Positions 36,513 through 49,332 of a stretch of DNA of 64,000 bases are shown here, in pieces. The position numbers were made by a program, and so were the translations under genes. Below the pieces are notes generated by a model. The model ran no database searches. It was not told the origin of the DNA and saw only the letters and a program-made list of their open reading frames with translations. Source of the DNA: Anseranas semipalmata (Eukaryota; Chordata; Aves; Anseriformes; Anseranatidae); the NCBI GenBank assembly GCA_013399115.1, contig VXAA01004026.1:1-64000 (forward strand), written 5' to 3'. Numbering within the stretch: the first letter of the stretch is position 1; each line of letters opens with the position of its first letter.

Positions 36513-39340
36513 CTGTTGTGTCATCTTGCTAGCCAGATCTGTTCAAACATTAGTTATCACATAGATTTCAAAGGAGTGTACCTTAGTGTTACAGTTGCTC
36601 TTTTCCCTTTCACTTTTTTCTTTGCAACTTCTTTTTAAGAAAATGTCATGGGAATTGATAGGAATGAAAGCATTGTTTCAAGAAATTTGTAGGTGTTCAA
36701 TTCTGTAACTTGAAGAAAAAATTAGATTGACTTTTTCAAGCATTAAGACTTCTAGTATAATTCCCTATAGAATTATGTTGCTGGAATGGTATTATTCACC
36801 TTGTGTCCCAAAAAATAATCCTCCTCCACAGAAGTGCTATGTATAAATGCTTTTTGAATATGCTATTTGCTTATTGAATAAGCTGTATAGAATTGCTGAT
36901 TTTATCTTTTCACGGTTACCTTCATTATGATTATGGAGCGCTATTGTGTTGCTGGACAAGCCATAGCATATTCTTCTTTGACTCTGTAAAGCTTGCCTGA
37001 GATGGTAGGCTTCATTTCCACCTGGAGTGAGGTACCAGAAACTCTGTAGTCTTAAATAACGCACCTATTTTTGTGAGCATGTTAATGTGTCAGGCTCAGA
37101 TGAATTTGATAACCATGATAAAAGGTGACTAAGTAACTGTGGGCTTAAAAATATTTCATTAACAAAAGTTGTATTTATCTTCAGTCAGAGCAACAAATAA
37201 ACCAAATATGAAGGCCTAAGTACATATTCAGCAACACCTTTTAAAATAAGTTCAAATTACCTGTCAGCTGTACATACTGAGGAACAGGTACTGTGTTGAA
37301 CACATGCTAATATTTGGACCTCCATTGGGCCTACATATTTGGTATGCATTATCTGATTTTCATTAGGTTTTGCTATTCTAAAGAACATGAGCTTATGATT
37401 TCTGAATTAGTTGTGGGGTTTATTTTTATTTTTTAGTATTACATGTTCCAGTTCAGAATGTTAGAGGGCAATTTGAAAAAAAAGGAAGAGCAAGAAAAGA
37501 ACCGAAGTCAGGCCTATGTGGGAGGAGGCCCTTAAACAGATTTTATTCTCATAATTTACTCTTTGTCAGAACAAAGTGTAATTAAACTATTTGGAAATCA
37601 GTTATATCAATTGTAGGTGCTTCTGATATTGATGCAAGAAAGGGAAAGGATTGTGTTGGTTAAGAAACTAGTTTGAGAACTGAGGGTTCATTTTTCATTT
37701 AATCAAAATTTTTATCCATTAGGACTTATTTACAATGTATGTTTTAAGCAAAAACTTAAACGGTTTAAAAGTAAATTTTTACTTAGTTTTGTTTGCTGAT
37801 GTTTAACTTGCATTTACTTTGATTTCAATATCTGATTCCTAATTAAACATGTCAACAGAAGGAAATATATTTGGTAAGCATGATTAGAATGTTCCTTTGA
37901 TACTCAGTGCTGTGTCAATGGCTTAGTGCCTTGCTTTGAAAGTAAGTGTGTTTGTTATACATCAGCTTTTCTTTTGTATTTGGCTGTGTGTCTACATTAC
38001 AGCAAGAAAATATTTTTCTGATGCTGTATTTTACTGACAGTATCTTTTCTTCAGCGTGAGCGTATGTGATTATTTTGATGGTCTTAAGACTCGTGAGGTC
38101 TTGTAGAGTTTTCTTCAGTGCTGACATGGACTTGAGCCTTTCACAGTGCATAGGCCAAAACTAAATACATAAAAAAAATCTATATCCATAGAATCTGCTT
38201 CAAAGTTTATATTGCTTTTGAGAAAGAATAATGTAAAGGCAGTTCTGGAGTCAGCGCATAAGATTGTACTTCATAGACTACAATTACTGTTAAATCTAAA
38301 TTTACTTAGTATTATGTATTTACTGAGATTTAATGTAACAAGCTAATGTTTTGCTTTAAATAGCTTCTGATATACTTAAAAATTCTTTTGAGGTTACTAA
38401 TTAATGAGCCTACAATATAATAATTTAAATAACCTTTATAGTCATTGTGTTGTTTATTCAGTATTTATACATGGAGCATTAATACACCTTGTTCATCCGT
38501 GCCCTTGCAGTTGATGATGCCCTTGATTGATCCTTCACTATGTTAAAGGTTTTTCTGGTAATGGGAAAAGTAAAACACCATTTCTGCCTTCCAACAACTT
38601 CCTTTTGTTGCTGTAACTTCTATCTTAAAGGAAATTTTAAGTGGCTTATGGGTTACTTGCACGCAAAGAGGAGTAGAGTTAGGTGCTTTTGCTTATCTTT
38701 ATAGATTCAGGGGAATTCAGTAGTTGCCTGTGAATGCAGAAATATGGCTTTGTTTCTTCTAGTCTTGTGTACTTTGTGGCATTTCAATGCAATATTTTGA
38801 AGCCTTTTGTTTTAGCTAATGTGGACACGCACCTTCTTACCTCTCTGACCTTCATGATCTAGCTATAAAAAATTTGCCAGAATTTCAAGCAGCCTTTTGT
38901 CTCTCACTGTAAACGCACCTTTTACCACCAAAAGATTTTATCAATTTATGAAACAAAATAAGCAGTATGCAAAAGTATTTAGCAGAAGAAATTCGCAGAA
39001 AAACCAGCTTACGTCTTCGGACAAAGTTTCTTATTTAGATCAGTTCTTAGTGTTTACTTGGAGTTGGGGTTCTGTTCTGCTCTTGAATCCTCAGCAGGGA
39101 ATTTGAAACTGTGTTAATTCCCAAGATCTTTGAACTTTTCAGAGCGGAAACAAAATGGGAGTTTTGTGCTTCTCTCAGGTGTAGGCCAGCTTTTAACAAC
39201 TTTGCAGCTGTTAATAATCTTCAAGAAAAAATATAACTAGGCAAATTTATCTAAATTTGGTCACGTTTTTTCCTGTTTCAACCAATTTTTGTGGGACTAC
39301 TTAGAGGTGAGTTAAGACTGTACGATCTAAAATGGTATAT

Positions 39341-39389
39341 TTTATATATATGGGATATTTATATATATGGGATATTTATATATATGGGA
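39341..39389. repeat. 17-bp tandem repeat, about 2.9 copies
   Basis: The unit tttatatatatgggata is repeated at 39341, 39358 and 39375 without mismatch; the last copy is two bases short. Confidence 0.92.
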
Positions 39390-40723
39390 AGATAAATTTG
39401 TGGGCCTTTTTGTGTTTCTCTCCTTCTTGTATACCACTATGGTCTTTTGTCATTTTCTTTCTTACCATTTCCACGGGGATTAGAAGGATGCTAAATTACT
39501 TAGAGAGCTTTTTGTGAGACAGCAAAGTCTGTGGATCTGTCCTTGTGGCCGCTCCTGCTCAAAGCATTTCCTCTGCCTTGCTCCCCAGAAAGAGGCTACT
39601 TCTCAATCCTTCCTTCTCCTTACATTCCTCCGTCTCAGTTAGCTCTCTCAAGCCACTGTTCCTAGCTTATAAGACTTGCTAATATCCTTACTTCAGGAGA
39701 CGTCTTCAGATGAGAAGAAAACAGAGTCTTTTCCCCATATCTGCATTCCTGAGAAATCCTCACACCTGCATCCGTTGGAGAAGGGTCAGATTTATGGGGT
39801 AGCCTCTTTTCCTCCCCGTAAAATATTGCTCTGGACTCAAGTTTTTCTGATGTTTCCATTTTACAGGGTAGGGTCATATCTGGTCAGCTGTGCTCTGGCA
39901 AATGGGAAGGTCCTCACCATAGATAGGGCCCATGAGCTGGGGAGTATTTCAGGTTATTTCTCTTAAGTAATATATATGTAATCTTCAAACATGTATGATA
40001 ATTTCCAAAGAATTGTAAGGAATAGCGAAGATGAAAGTTGCATGCAACTTTGGGGTAGAAAAAGAGCCTGAAATTTGAAATCATTAATAGACTGGAATGA
40101 ACTAAGAAATTACATATCTGTACATTTTGAAATAAATTTATTAGGAGATAACTAATTTGTATGTGATCTGCCAAATTTTGCAGCTTCCCTGGGAATAGGA
40201 AAGATAATTTGACAGTAACTTAAAATGGTGAGTGCCATTTTAAAAAATCATATTGGATAGAAATATATATATATAAATCCTTATTTGTGCTGATTATATT
40301 ACAAAAATGTCCTGTAAATGACTATACTATTAGCTGCTGAATTGACTGTGTGAATTTCCCTTGGATTGGAGGGGATGGTTTCTGTGAGAGCTAACGCTTT
40401 TACTTCTGACAGCATGAGAGGAAGATGGAAGTCATTGCTGTTCTCAGGGCTGCCACAGTCATCACTCTTGCTCTCCTGATAACACCAATTTAAGCACGGA
40501 TCTCCTTGTCAGGCGGCAGCAGCTTTCACGTCCAACTGTTGTTCTGTGCCATCGCATCCTGCAGATGACTCTGTTTGTCAGTGCAGTTTTCCTCACTGAG
40601 CGCCAACATGTTTCTGAGCCCTCCTGGCTCCCTGTTTTACCTGCTAATGGCAACCAAATGGCTCTGTGTGGCAGATTTAGAGGATTGATTTAAAGGCTGT
40701 TGCTGCTGCTTCTGGGAGTGTGT

Positions 40724-40767
40724 GGAGGGGGAAGGAGGAGAGGAAAAGGGAGAGGGAGGGGGAGAGG
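40724..40767. repeat. 44-nt uninterrupted polypurine tract
   Basis: All bases are A or G, with five G-runs of three or more, within a GC-richer intronic segment. Such a tract can form triplex or quadruplex DNA; that is general knowledge, not shown here. Confidence 0.85.
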
Positions 40768-42023
40768 TTGTGTGTCTGGACAGTAAAGTAGACTGCTTTA
40801 TGGGAAGGCAGTTCCCGAAGCTCTGTTCCACCCCTGTGGCTGCTGAGATTGGGTTACACTATAGTATCTGCAGAAATGATACTTGATTTACGAAAGCTAC
40901 AAAAAAAGTAACACTTTCTTCTTTCTTTCTCTTTATAAACACAGATCTTTGCTGTTTGGAGGTTTATGGATAGCAGCAATTTTTACTTTTACCTGGTTAC
41001 CTCTGGTGGTTTTGGTGATCTTAGTCGTTTGCAGTTCAGCTACAGCACCTCCAAGTTCCAGTGGATTTCCATCTCCCGCATCTCCCCTTGGAAACTGTCA
41101 TTTACTAGCAGGCTAGTTCTTCTCAAGAGATCAGGCACAACTCAAATAGTAGATGTGAAAGTGCTCTGTTTCTGGTATGATTCTCTCTGTACCACCTTCA
41201 TAAAGCCAGTGGTTCCATATAGGAAGTCCTTGCTTCTTTCCAGATTTCCTTGTCTTTTTTAGTATTATTTGATCTTTCGTCATAGTTATGAATACCAAAT
41301 TTCTCATGATCCTTATATTTGCATCTCTTCAGAAGTAATGCAGCTAAATGTCATATCCCTTCCCTCTTCCTCATTAGTAACCACAATAAATGACAATGAG
41401 ATTTCTAGACTCAAGTAAAAAAATGACAGACCTTCTTGCAGAAGTAAAGACAGAATAGATATATAAAGTGTGAGTAAGAAAAAATGTCCCAAATAGTCAT
41501 TAATCACATTTTGTGAGGAGAGTTTCTTATCCCTTGTTTTCTGATTTCCCCCAAACACCTTGGGGAATTCTAAAGATAAAGTTCTTCAAAGATAAAATTT
41601 CATGCACAAGATTCAGTTAGTTGATGACATGTATAAAGCTAACCATATATACCAAGGACATAGACAAGACTGAGTGCTCATATTGTAATCTACTTAGAGC
41701 AGAGAATTTGGAATTGCATTCTTTTGTAGTTTTCTCATATCAATTTAATGATTCTTTCTGGAGACAAGTATTAACTAGTGATTAGAAAAGGAGTTTTTTT
41801 TCAAAAGAGGAAATAGCAAGTAGTGACTGAGTTCCACTTGCAATTTGGTGGGAGTTCAGATCGTTAGTAGTTGTTCCATTGATGAGGTTTTGCAAAGCCA
41901 GTAAGCTGAATTTGTTCTAAACTTCCCAAATATGGTTTTCTAATGCAGCTGCAGGTTTAATGAGTTCCTGCATTACAGGTTCAGCAGCCACCTTTGTTTA
42001 TAATGTGTCCATAAATACGACTG

Positions 42024-42069
42024 AAAACCCAACCCCTTGTTGGGTTTTCCCTTGTTGGTGTCAACAAGG
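42024..42069. repeat. Two adjacent perfect hairpins
   Basis: The first has 10-bp arms (aaaacccaac / gttgggtttt) with a 5-base loop (42024-42048). One base later comes a second, with 8-bp arms (ccttgttg / caacaagg) and a 4-base loop (42050-42069). Both stems are perfect. Confidence 0.9.
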
Positions 42070-43180
42070 TTTTAGTTTAAATGTGTTGCATTTTGAGGCA
42101 CATAGTTAACCTATGACTCAACTCATAGTGGAGGTAGACTGCTTTCTTGCCTTCTCTCTTAAACTTTTAATCCGGTGGGTAGAAAGACTCATCTGATGCT
42201 CAGTGTGGCCAGATTCAAGCCTAGGAAATTAAGAATTTCCTGTCCTCACATTCCAGGTGTTTGTTTTTTCTTGCTGCATTCAGTGTTTTCTCCTGGTGTA
42301 TCACAGCAGATAAAGTTACAGTAACTGTCCCAGTGAGGTCAATGCTTCTCGCTTCCTTCTTGCTTCACAAACCAGTAATATTATTCTCATATATTGATCA
42401 TCATTTTTAATGTCCAGTTGTAACAAAGCAACCTAAATGATGCAAAAATGACCAAGTTTAGAGCTCCTAACATGCATGTCCAGATTCTGGCATTCTTTGC
42501 TTTGGATTTTTTTGGCAATGTTTCTTCCTTTTTAGATCTTTATTTGATTTTAGTAATCATTTTTGTTCTTATAATAATACGTTTATTTTTTCTTTGCTGT
42601 ACCAAGTCTGAATTCCATTGTTCTGTTAAAACTCCTGCTGCATTGAGAACTGAGAATGGAAATTTTCTAGTCGCTTTCTAAGACATATTGAAGTTTGCAT
42701 TTTGCCTGCTTTGTTTTATTTTCACAATTGTTTCAAGGAAATCTGTGTTTTTCTGAAGTTCATATATGAATTAACACTTCACAAAGACTTTTTCATCACT
42801 GATGATTTCAGTTCCAGAAATGATGCTAAACAAACAAAAAGCTATGTAATAGTCAGCTTAGAAATGATTGTATTGCTCCCTTCTAATCTCCCATACCTGA
42901 AATTTGTGGAAAGAAGAGTGTTTTTATTCATCAAAAGAAGAAAAAAGTTGATAAATCTCAAAGTTCATTGTTTTCTCCCTTGCAATGAATTGTATGATCA
43001 GCAGTATTTCCTACAAATAAAAGACAAAAGACAGCTGCAGCTGTCTCACCTGCGTAAGAGATGACATAAGAGGTCAGGCAACCTTTAGTGAAGTCTATAG
43101 AAGAGCAAAAGAGGTTTAGAAGGCATGAGTCTTGGAGATGTTTCTGGAATTAAGTTCCAAAGTAGGTTTAATTATTTTTC

Positions 43181-43379
43181 ACAGAATCACAGAATCACGT
43201 AGGGATTGGAAGGGACCTTGAAAGATCATCTAGTCCAATCCCCCTGCCGGAGCAGGAACACCTAGATCAGGTCACACAGGAACGCGTCCAGGCGGGTTTT
43301 GAATGTCTCCAGAGAAGGAGACTCCACAACCTCTCTGGGCAGCCTGTTCCAGTGCTCCGTCACCCTCACTGTGAAGAAA
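43181..43379 (-). mobile_element. CR1 LINE 3' end
   Basis: An antisense CR1 with two 3' octamers (acagaatc twice) at its left end and a readable ORF2 C-terminus on the minus strand, including [20 protein letters not shown] and [14 protein letters not shown]. It is about 200 bp, 5' truncated, and ends at an A-run at 43376-43390. Several CpGs are retained (43199, 43229, 43284, 43292), suggesting a relatively young copy. Confidence 0.93.
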
Positions 43380-46300
43380 AAAAAAAAAAATTTGCGATAG
43401 TAAGACTTGGTTCTCTAGCACAAATAACTATATGTTGCTGTCTTAACACTAAAACTTGTGGCAGTGTATGTGGCTGTGTGATAGGACTTTTTTATTGTGA
43501 GGAACAGTGACATAAGTTTTGCATTTAAAAAAAAAATCAAAACTTTAGTGGTTAAATTCCTTTCCCTTTCTTCTTCTACCTGCATACTGCCTTCAGAGTT
43601 TTGATATTTGTTGTTTGCCTTACCCAATAACAGTTGCTTAAATGATGTTAAGTAGAAGGATCAAAACAGTCATTTTCTTTAAGTTGATGAGCAGGATCAG
43701 ATTAAGTAGAAATATGGATTTAGCGTATGTGTGTAGGTGAAGCCTTTGTTCCTGTCAAATATAAAGCCAGCATACATTTTCTGTTTGTCTAGGAGGAAAG
43801 GTGTACAAATGCTGACTGAAATTATTTAGGCATTTAAATTACATTCAGGTTCTTCTAAGGCACAGTTGCTGGGTTCTAGTAGCAGGTTACTGGTTTTGTT
43901 ATTTTGGAAAAAATGAACTAATAGTTTTTTACTGTACAGGATATGAGTAATAACAAAAATTAAATTTTTGGAAACATTTTGCAGGTTCCAGCTTAGCAGT
44001 TAGGGACTCTATATAAACTTCTGGAGCCAGCTGTTCACCACTATATTCTTTCAATCATTCTGAGGTGTTGATTTTAAAAGAATGAGTTGCTGTTCCTGAA
44101 GTCTACATACTGAAAATATTTCATAGCAGGCCTGTGAACTTAACATGGATTGGTTATATTGGTGCCTGTGCGTGGCGTATAATAAGGTCCAATTCATGTT
44201 TTCATTCAAAAATAGTGAAGAAAACTATTTTCTTTAATGGTATGCTAGATTTATCCAAATATTTCAGCAAGTCTGTATTACAGTTTGTCAGCAAACTGGG
44301 TACAACCGAAGTGTATTTAAAAATCATTTAATTAGGACAGATTCATTTTCACTCCATGCCACTACACAGCAAGACTTGCTTGTTCATATTTCCTTAAATT
44401 TATTCTGGATTTTGTCCAAGTTTAGCTTTAATGAGTAGTCTATCCCGCTAGTTACATTAGGATTTATTTTCCCCTAGAGAAGAGTGTTTGAATTGGTAGT
44501 TTTTTAACCTGTTCAGTTAAATGAACATATGTTCAGAACTGCATCTTAACTCTTGAGTGTAAAGATTTGGGAAATAATTATTTCTATTGTTGTTACAATT
44601 TTACAGTACAGTTTAAGTAGTGGTTTTAGAATCCAACTATGTGTCATAACTATTTTAATATGGTGATGAGTTTTGATATGAAGTCACGTTCAGTTGCTTA
44701 ATACAAATTTAATGATACAGTACTGAAACATAGATCTGACTTGGTTTACTGAAAAAAAATTATTTATAATTGTCTTTTCACTTATTGCTTGAATATATCT
44801 CTTGGGTCATAAAATATGGTTAAATATAGCTCAGTACCTTATTAATGATGGATTTTCTATATTAACAGGTGCAGTTTGGTAGCAAACGTGTATTTTAAGT
44901 TCTTTTAAATGCATTGTTTGTATTTCAAAACTCTTATAATAAATCCTGAATTATAAACGCACTTTCATCACTAGCCAGGTTTAGTTAAAATTTCCTTAAG
45001 CAACATTTGCTGCACACATGGTACAATACATCCCCCCTCCCCACACCTTTGTGGCCTTGATTTTTTTCTGTAAAAAAGGATTTATTTTCTTCAACTTCCT
45101 ATCCTCTAAAGTTATCTGAAAAAGAACAGTCCACTTTATTCCTATGGGATTGTTAAAATACAATAAGCTTAGAATTTGCATATTATTTTTTTAAAAATAT
45201 TTCATACACTGTTATTACCCATAAGGGAATATTTTATTTGAAACTTTTCAGTTTCACATAGTTCAGTACAGTAGCTATAATATGTATTAAATGAATAGTC
45301 AAACTTTTAAAGCAAAATCTTTTCCACTGTTGCATTGCATGCTGCTATTTCACAGGTCTTCGCAGAACTCTCTAAAGTAAATGAGTGTGTTAATACAAAT
45401 GTGTTATTTTAGATGGAATAATTGTGTAGTCATGTTCATCCTGAATTTTGTTGAAAAAGTTTTTCTATCTTCTTTCTTCATCCCGAATTTTACATTAGGG
45501 AACCTGTCTTTCGAAATCTTCAGACACATTTTTTCTGAGATACTGTATATCATTATATAGGATTAAAATAAAGAAATGAGAGGAAAAAGTCAAAAATATA
45601 ACTTATTAATGACAGAAAGGAAAAAAGAAGTTACAGTGCACTTCTGCACTGAGATAAATAGTAGAAAATCACAGTAAATGGTTTGATAAAAGGAATGTTA
45701 GGAAACATTCAGATTGATGTCACCCTGCATGACATTTCTTTTCATGTGATGTCTACAAAAGCTTTGCTAACAGGCATATCTCAGTTTCAGAGTTTCTACC
45801 TAAGAATAAATTCAACGTAAGAGTAGAATTACACAACAGTAAATGATTTTGCTGTCTGTTTAATCTTGAGTTTTAAAAGCATTTTTTATTTACTGGGCAT
45901 ATAGCATTTTGTTCTGCAGGGAAGGATTTTCATAAGGGTAGAGTCACCTTATATGTATTCCTTTCTATATGCAGTCCTTTACTTGTGCACATCTTTTCTG
46001 CCTAAATTGATAAATTACAATAATTAAACAAAACCCACAAAAAACTCACACCCACCTCAAGAAAATTAAGCTTAGATTCTAACTTGGACCAGCACAAGAT
46101 AACCATCTGTGCTCCTCATGGAACTCAGAGCTTTCCTTCTAGTGACTATGTGCCTGTATGTACATTCATACTGAGGAATATTTGTGTATCTGAGCAGCTG
46201 AAATGGGTGATATGTTTTGCCCAATTTTGTCCACGGCAGAGTGATCTTCATGTGTCCCCTCCTGTGTTGTGTGGTAAAAATTGTCAGAGTATGTTCGTGT

Positions 46301-48916
46301 TGTTTCTTTCAGCTGTCTGAGTCAGGGTGGTTTTCTTTAGTTTTATTTTTTTCTAACCAGGAATCATCTTTCCCTGTTTACCTGACTTTACTTGTATTAT
46401 TTTCAGCTTTTGTCTCTCCTTAAAGTCATTCTAATTTTCAAACTAGTTTATTTTTCTGTAATGTAGACAAAGATGTTTTTGAATGGCCCTCTTGCACCAA
46501 CAGATTGCAAATGTATTTGGATGCATTCTTTTCACAGATGGCCACATGTGGTATTTGTACCTTTTAGGAGAAACAGGAAAAGCTTCAGACGTTCTGCACA
46601 GATATTTCTTATTCCTTTGGTGACACACTGTGCTGCACTTCATAGAGTAGTGATCTCAGGCAGTGAGGCCAGCATGTGGTCTGTGGTCTGCTCAGGTACT
46701 CTGGGAGAATCTTTATATGACTGTCAACAGAAAAGGCAGGTAGGAGATGCTTAGTTCCTTTCAGCAGAAAAAAATGTGATTTTTCTTGTTCTCGCTCACA
46801 GTTTGGTGTCAGTGATTGCTATAAAAGAAAAACGTCTCTAGTACAAGATCTCTTCTGAAAAGACCTCTAATGAGTTGATTTTCCCAGCAACGGAGGCTAT
46901 ACAGATCCAAAATACGGTAGTTACAAATTTCAGAGACTGATAGTTTCATTCAACCAATTGACCTCTTCTTTTTAATTTCTAAAAGAAATTCCTACTACCA
47001 GACACATGGCTGATGACTTCTCCCATATAATCGCAAAATGTTTTCCTTTCATCCATGTTTTTTCTGCAAATGATATTTGATGCTGGCAGCACAATTGTTA
47101 TTAGCTTCAAATGAGTCGCAACTCAGAGGCAGTTCTCCTGCAGCTTTTTTTTTTCTCCCCCCTTCCTCTCAATGTTTTAGAGACAAGCTATCCTGATTCC
47201 AAGCTTTATAAGGCTGAAAAACCTTGGTCTAACAAACAGTGATTACTTTTACAGAAGGCTACAAAATGCAATTTTGTTTGGTTTTTGTCTTCCATCTGTA
47301 TTTACATCCATTTTCGGAGAATCTTTCATGGGTATCTTTCATAAGAATCAGCCTGTCATTTATTCCTTATTTTTAGTGTGGCACAATGGATTTAGCTTTT
47401 GCAGATGGGTTTCATCTATCAAACTTTGATCTGTAATGTAGACATACACAGCTGAGATATTTTTCATAATCTCCCTTTGTAGGCAGTGGGAAGAAATAGT
47501 GACCTATAGAAAGCAGTTCATATAATCCCCAAGTCTAGAATAATTAGATCTGTATCGCCTGTAAGTGCTGTTTTCTTTCCTTTTACCTTAAAAGGAGTCT
47601 AGAGAGTCATCTTAGATGGATGTTTATTTATACTGTAGGTGTCTAAAGTTTGATGAGATTAATTCCTCTTGTTTCAGATAAAAAGGTTTTCAGTTAGCTG
47701 CTTGACAGTGTTGAAAAGGAATTGAGGGAGGAGATCTGCTTGTGACTTAACGTGAATGCTTGTATGTGCAAGTCCAGGTTCAGAGTGATGACATTACCTG
47801 TGACTGTACCACTGTGTCAACACAGTAGTTAATACGTGCCTTCTAATGTTCAGAATGCTTGTTTCCAAACCATTTTTCATATGTCATGCAGGCCTTATTT
47901 GCAGCTTATGGGCCAGGAGTGTTAGCAAGCAAAATACTTTGCTATTCTGCTTCTTCATCTAGATGACGATGGTGATGAATCTGAGAAGTGGTGATGTGCT
48001 TTTCCTTCACAGCTTTCTTGGTGAAGGGTCACTCTTCTGATCAGGAGCAGAATGTGCAAGGAAATCTCTTTGTTGCCCGAATTTTGTGGCACTTCATTCT
48101 GCTAGAGATTTTAGAGTTTGAGCATCAGGAACCATATTTCCACTGGCCTGCTTCTGAATTCATGGAGCTTCCTACAGAGTCTCTGTTTATTAGTATGATC
48201 TCACTTATCTGTGTTAGGCCACGTGGTTGGAAGAATTTTCTTGTGGAGCCAGGTAGGAGATGCAATGTATTGTGACTGTTTGTGACAGTGCCAGGGAAGG
48301 CTTTGATTCTGCTGATGTAAAATCCACCCAAGGTCTGCAAGGGAATACCTTTACATTTTTTGGTCCCTTGATGATTTTGGTAAAGGATGCTTTTTTTCTG
48401 AGCTTGTGTGAGCAACTTTAGCAGCTTTGAGACTCTGATTCTCAATGGAACATTAACCTAATATTGTTAATTTTCATGTGGCGTTAGGCTTGTAAGTAAA
48501 ATCTTGTAATAAAGGAGACTCTCCAGAATTCTGTGCCCCCATCTTGTTAGGTAGGAGAGCTGGAGAGATTCTGGGTCTCATGGCTGATCTGCTTTAATCA
48601 GATTTCATCTGCAGAAAAGATCTTTACACATTTCTAAGTTCTTACGGTATTTTACGTGAATGCCCTTGGTTTGCAAGTTAACATCTATGTGATTTATATG
48701 TGTGGTCCTTTTAAATACTTAAAAGGTGTATTCATGTGATGCATTGAGAACATTTTGGAGCATTAAAAAACTGGATGGCAATTGTGAATTCATAAGAAAT
48801 GTTAAAACTAATTGGAAAAAATATAAAGAGAGTGCAATCTCAGCATCATTCTCCTAGCAGATCTTTCCAGCTTCCACCATTTAGTGTCTAAATGATTTTA
48901 TTGAAGGTGGAGAGAT

Positions 48917-49332
48917 GCACAGAATCCCAGAGTGGCTGAGGCTGGCAGGGACCTCTGGTCCCACCTGGTCCCAGCCCTGCTCAAGCAGGGACACCCAGAG
49001 CAGGTGCCCAGCACCACGTCCAGGCGGCTTCTGAAGGTCTCCAAGGAGGAGCCTCCACAGCCTCTCTGGGCAGCCTGGGCCAGGGCTCCGCCACCCGCAC
49101 TGCACAAAAGTGCTGCCTGGGGTTCAGGGGGAGCCTCCTGGGCTCCAGTTTGTGCCCACTGCCTCCTGTCCTGGCACTGGGCACCACTGAAAGGAACCTG
49201 GCTCCGTCCTCTTTGTACTCTGCCTTCAGGTATTTATGGATGTTGATGAGATCCCCCCTGAGCCTCCTCTTCTCCAGGCTGAGCAGTCCCAGCTCTCTCA
49301 GGCTTTCCTCATATAAGAGATGCTCCAGTACC
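48917..49332 (-). mobile_element. CR1 LINE 3' end, GC-rich
   Basis: An antisense CR1 of about 415 bp, much richer in G and C than its surroundings. The minus strand contains RLPREAVEAP in one frame and SLETFRSRLDVVLG in the next, so the ORF2 C-terminus is frameshifted. The plus-strand landmarks are cacagaatcccagagtggct at the 3' end, and gatgttgatgagatcccccc with cttctccaggctgagcagtc further in. The several overlapping ORFs here belong to this element. Confidence 0.93.
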
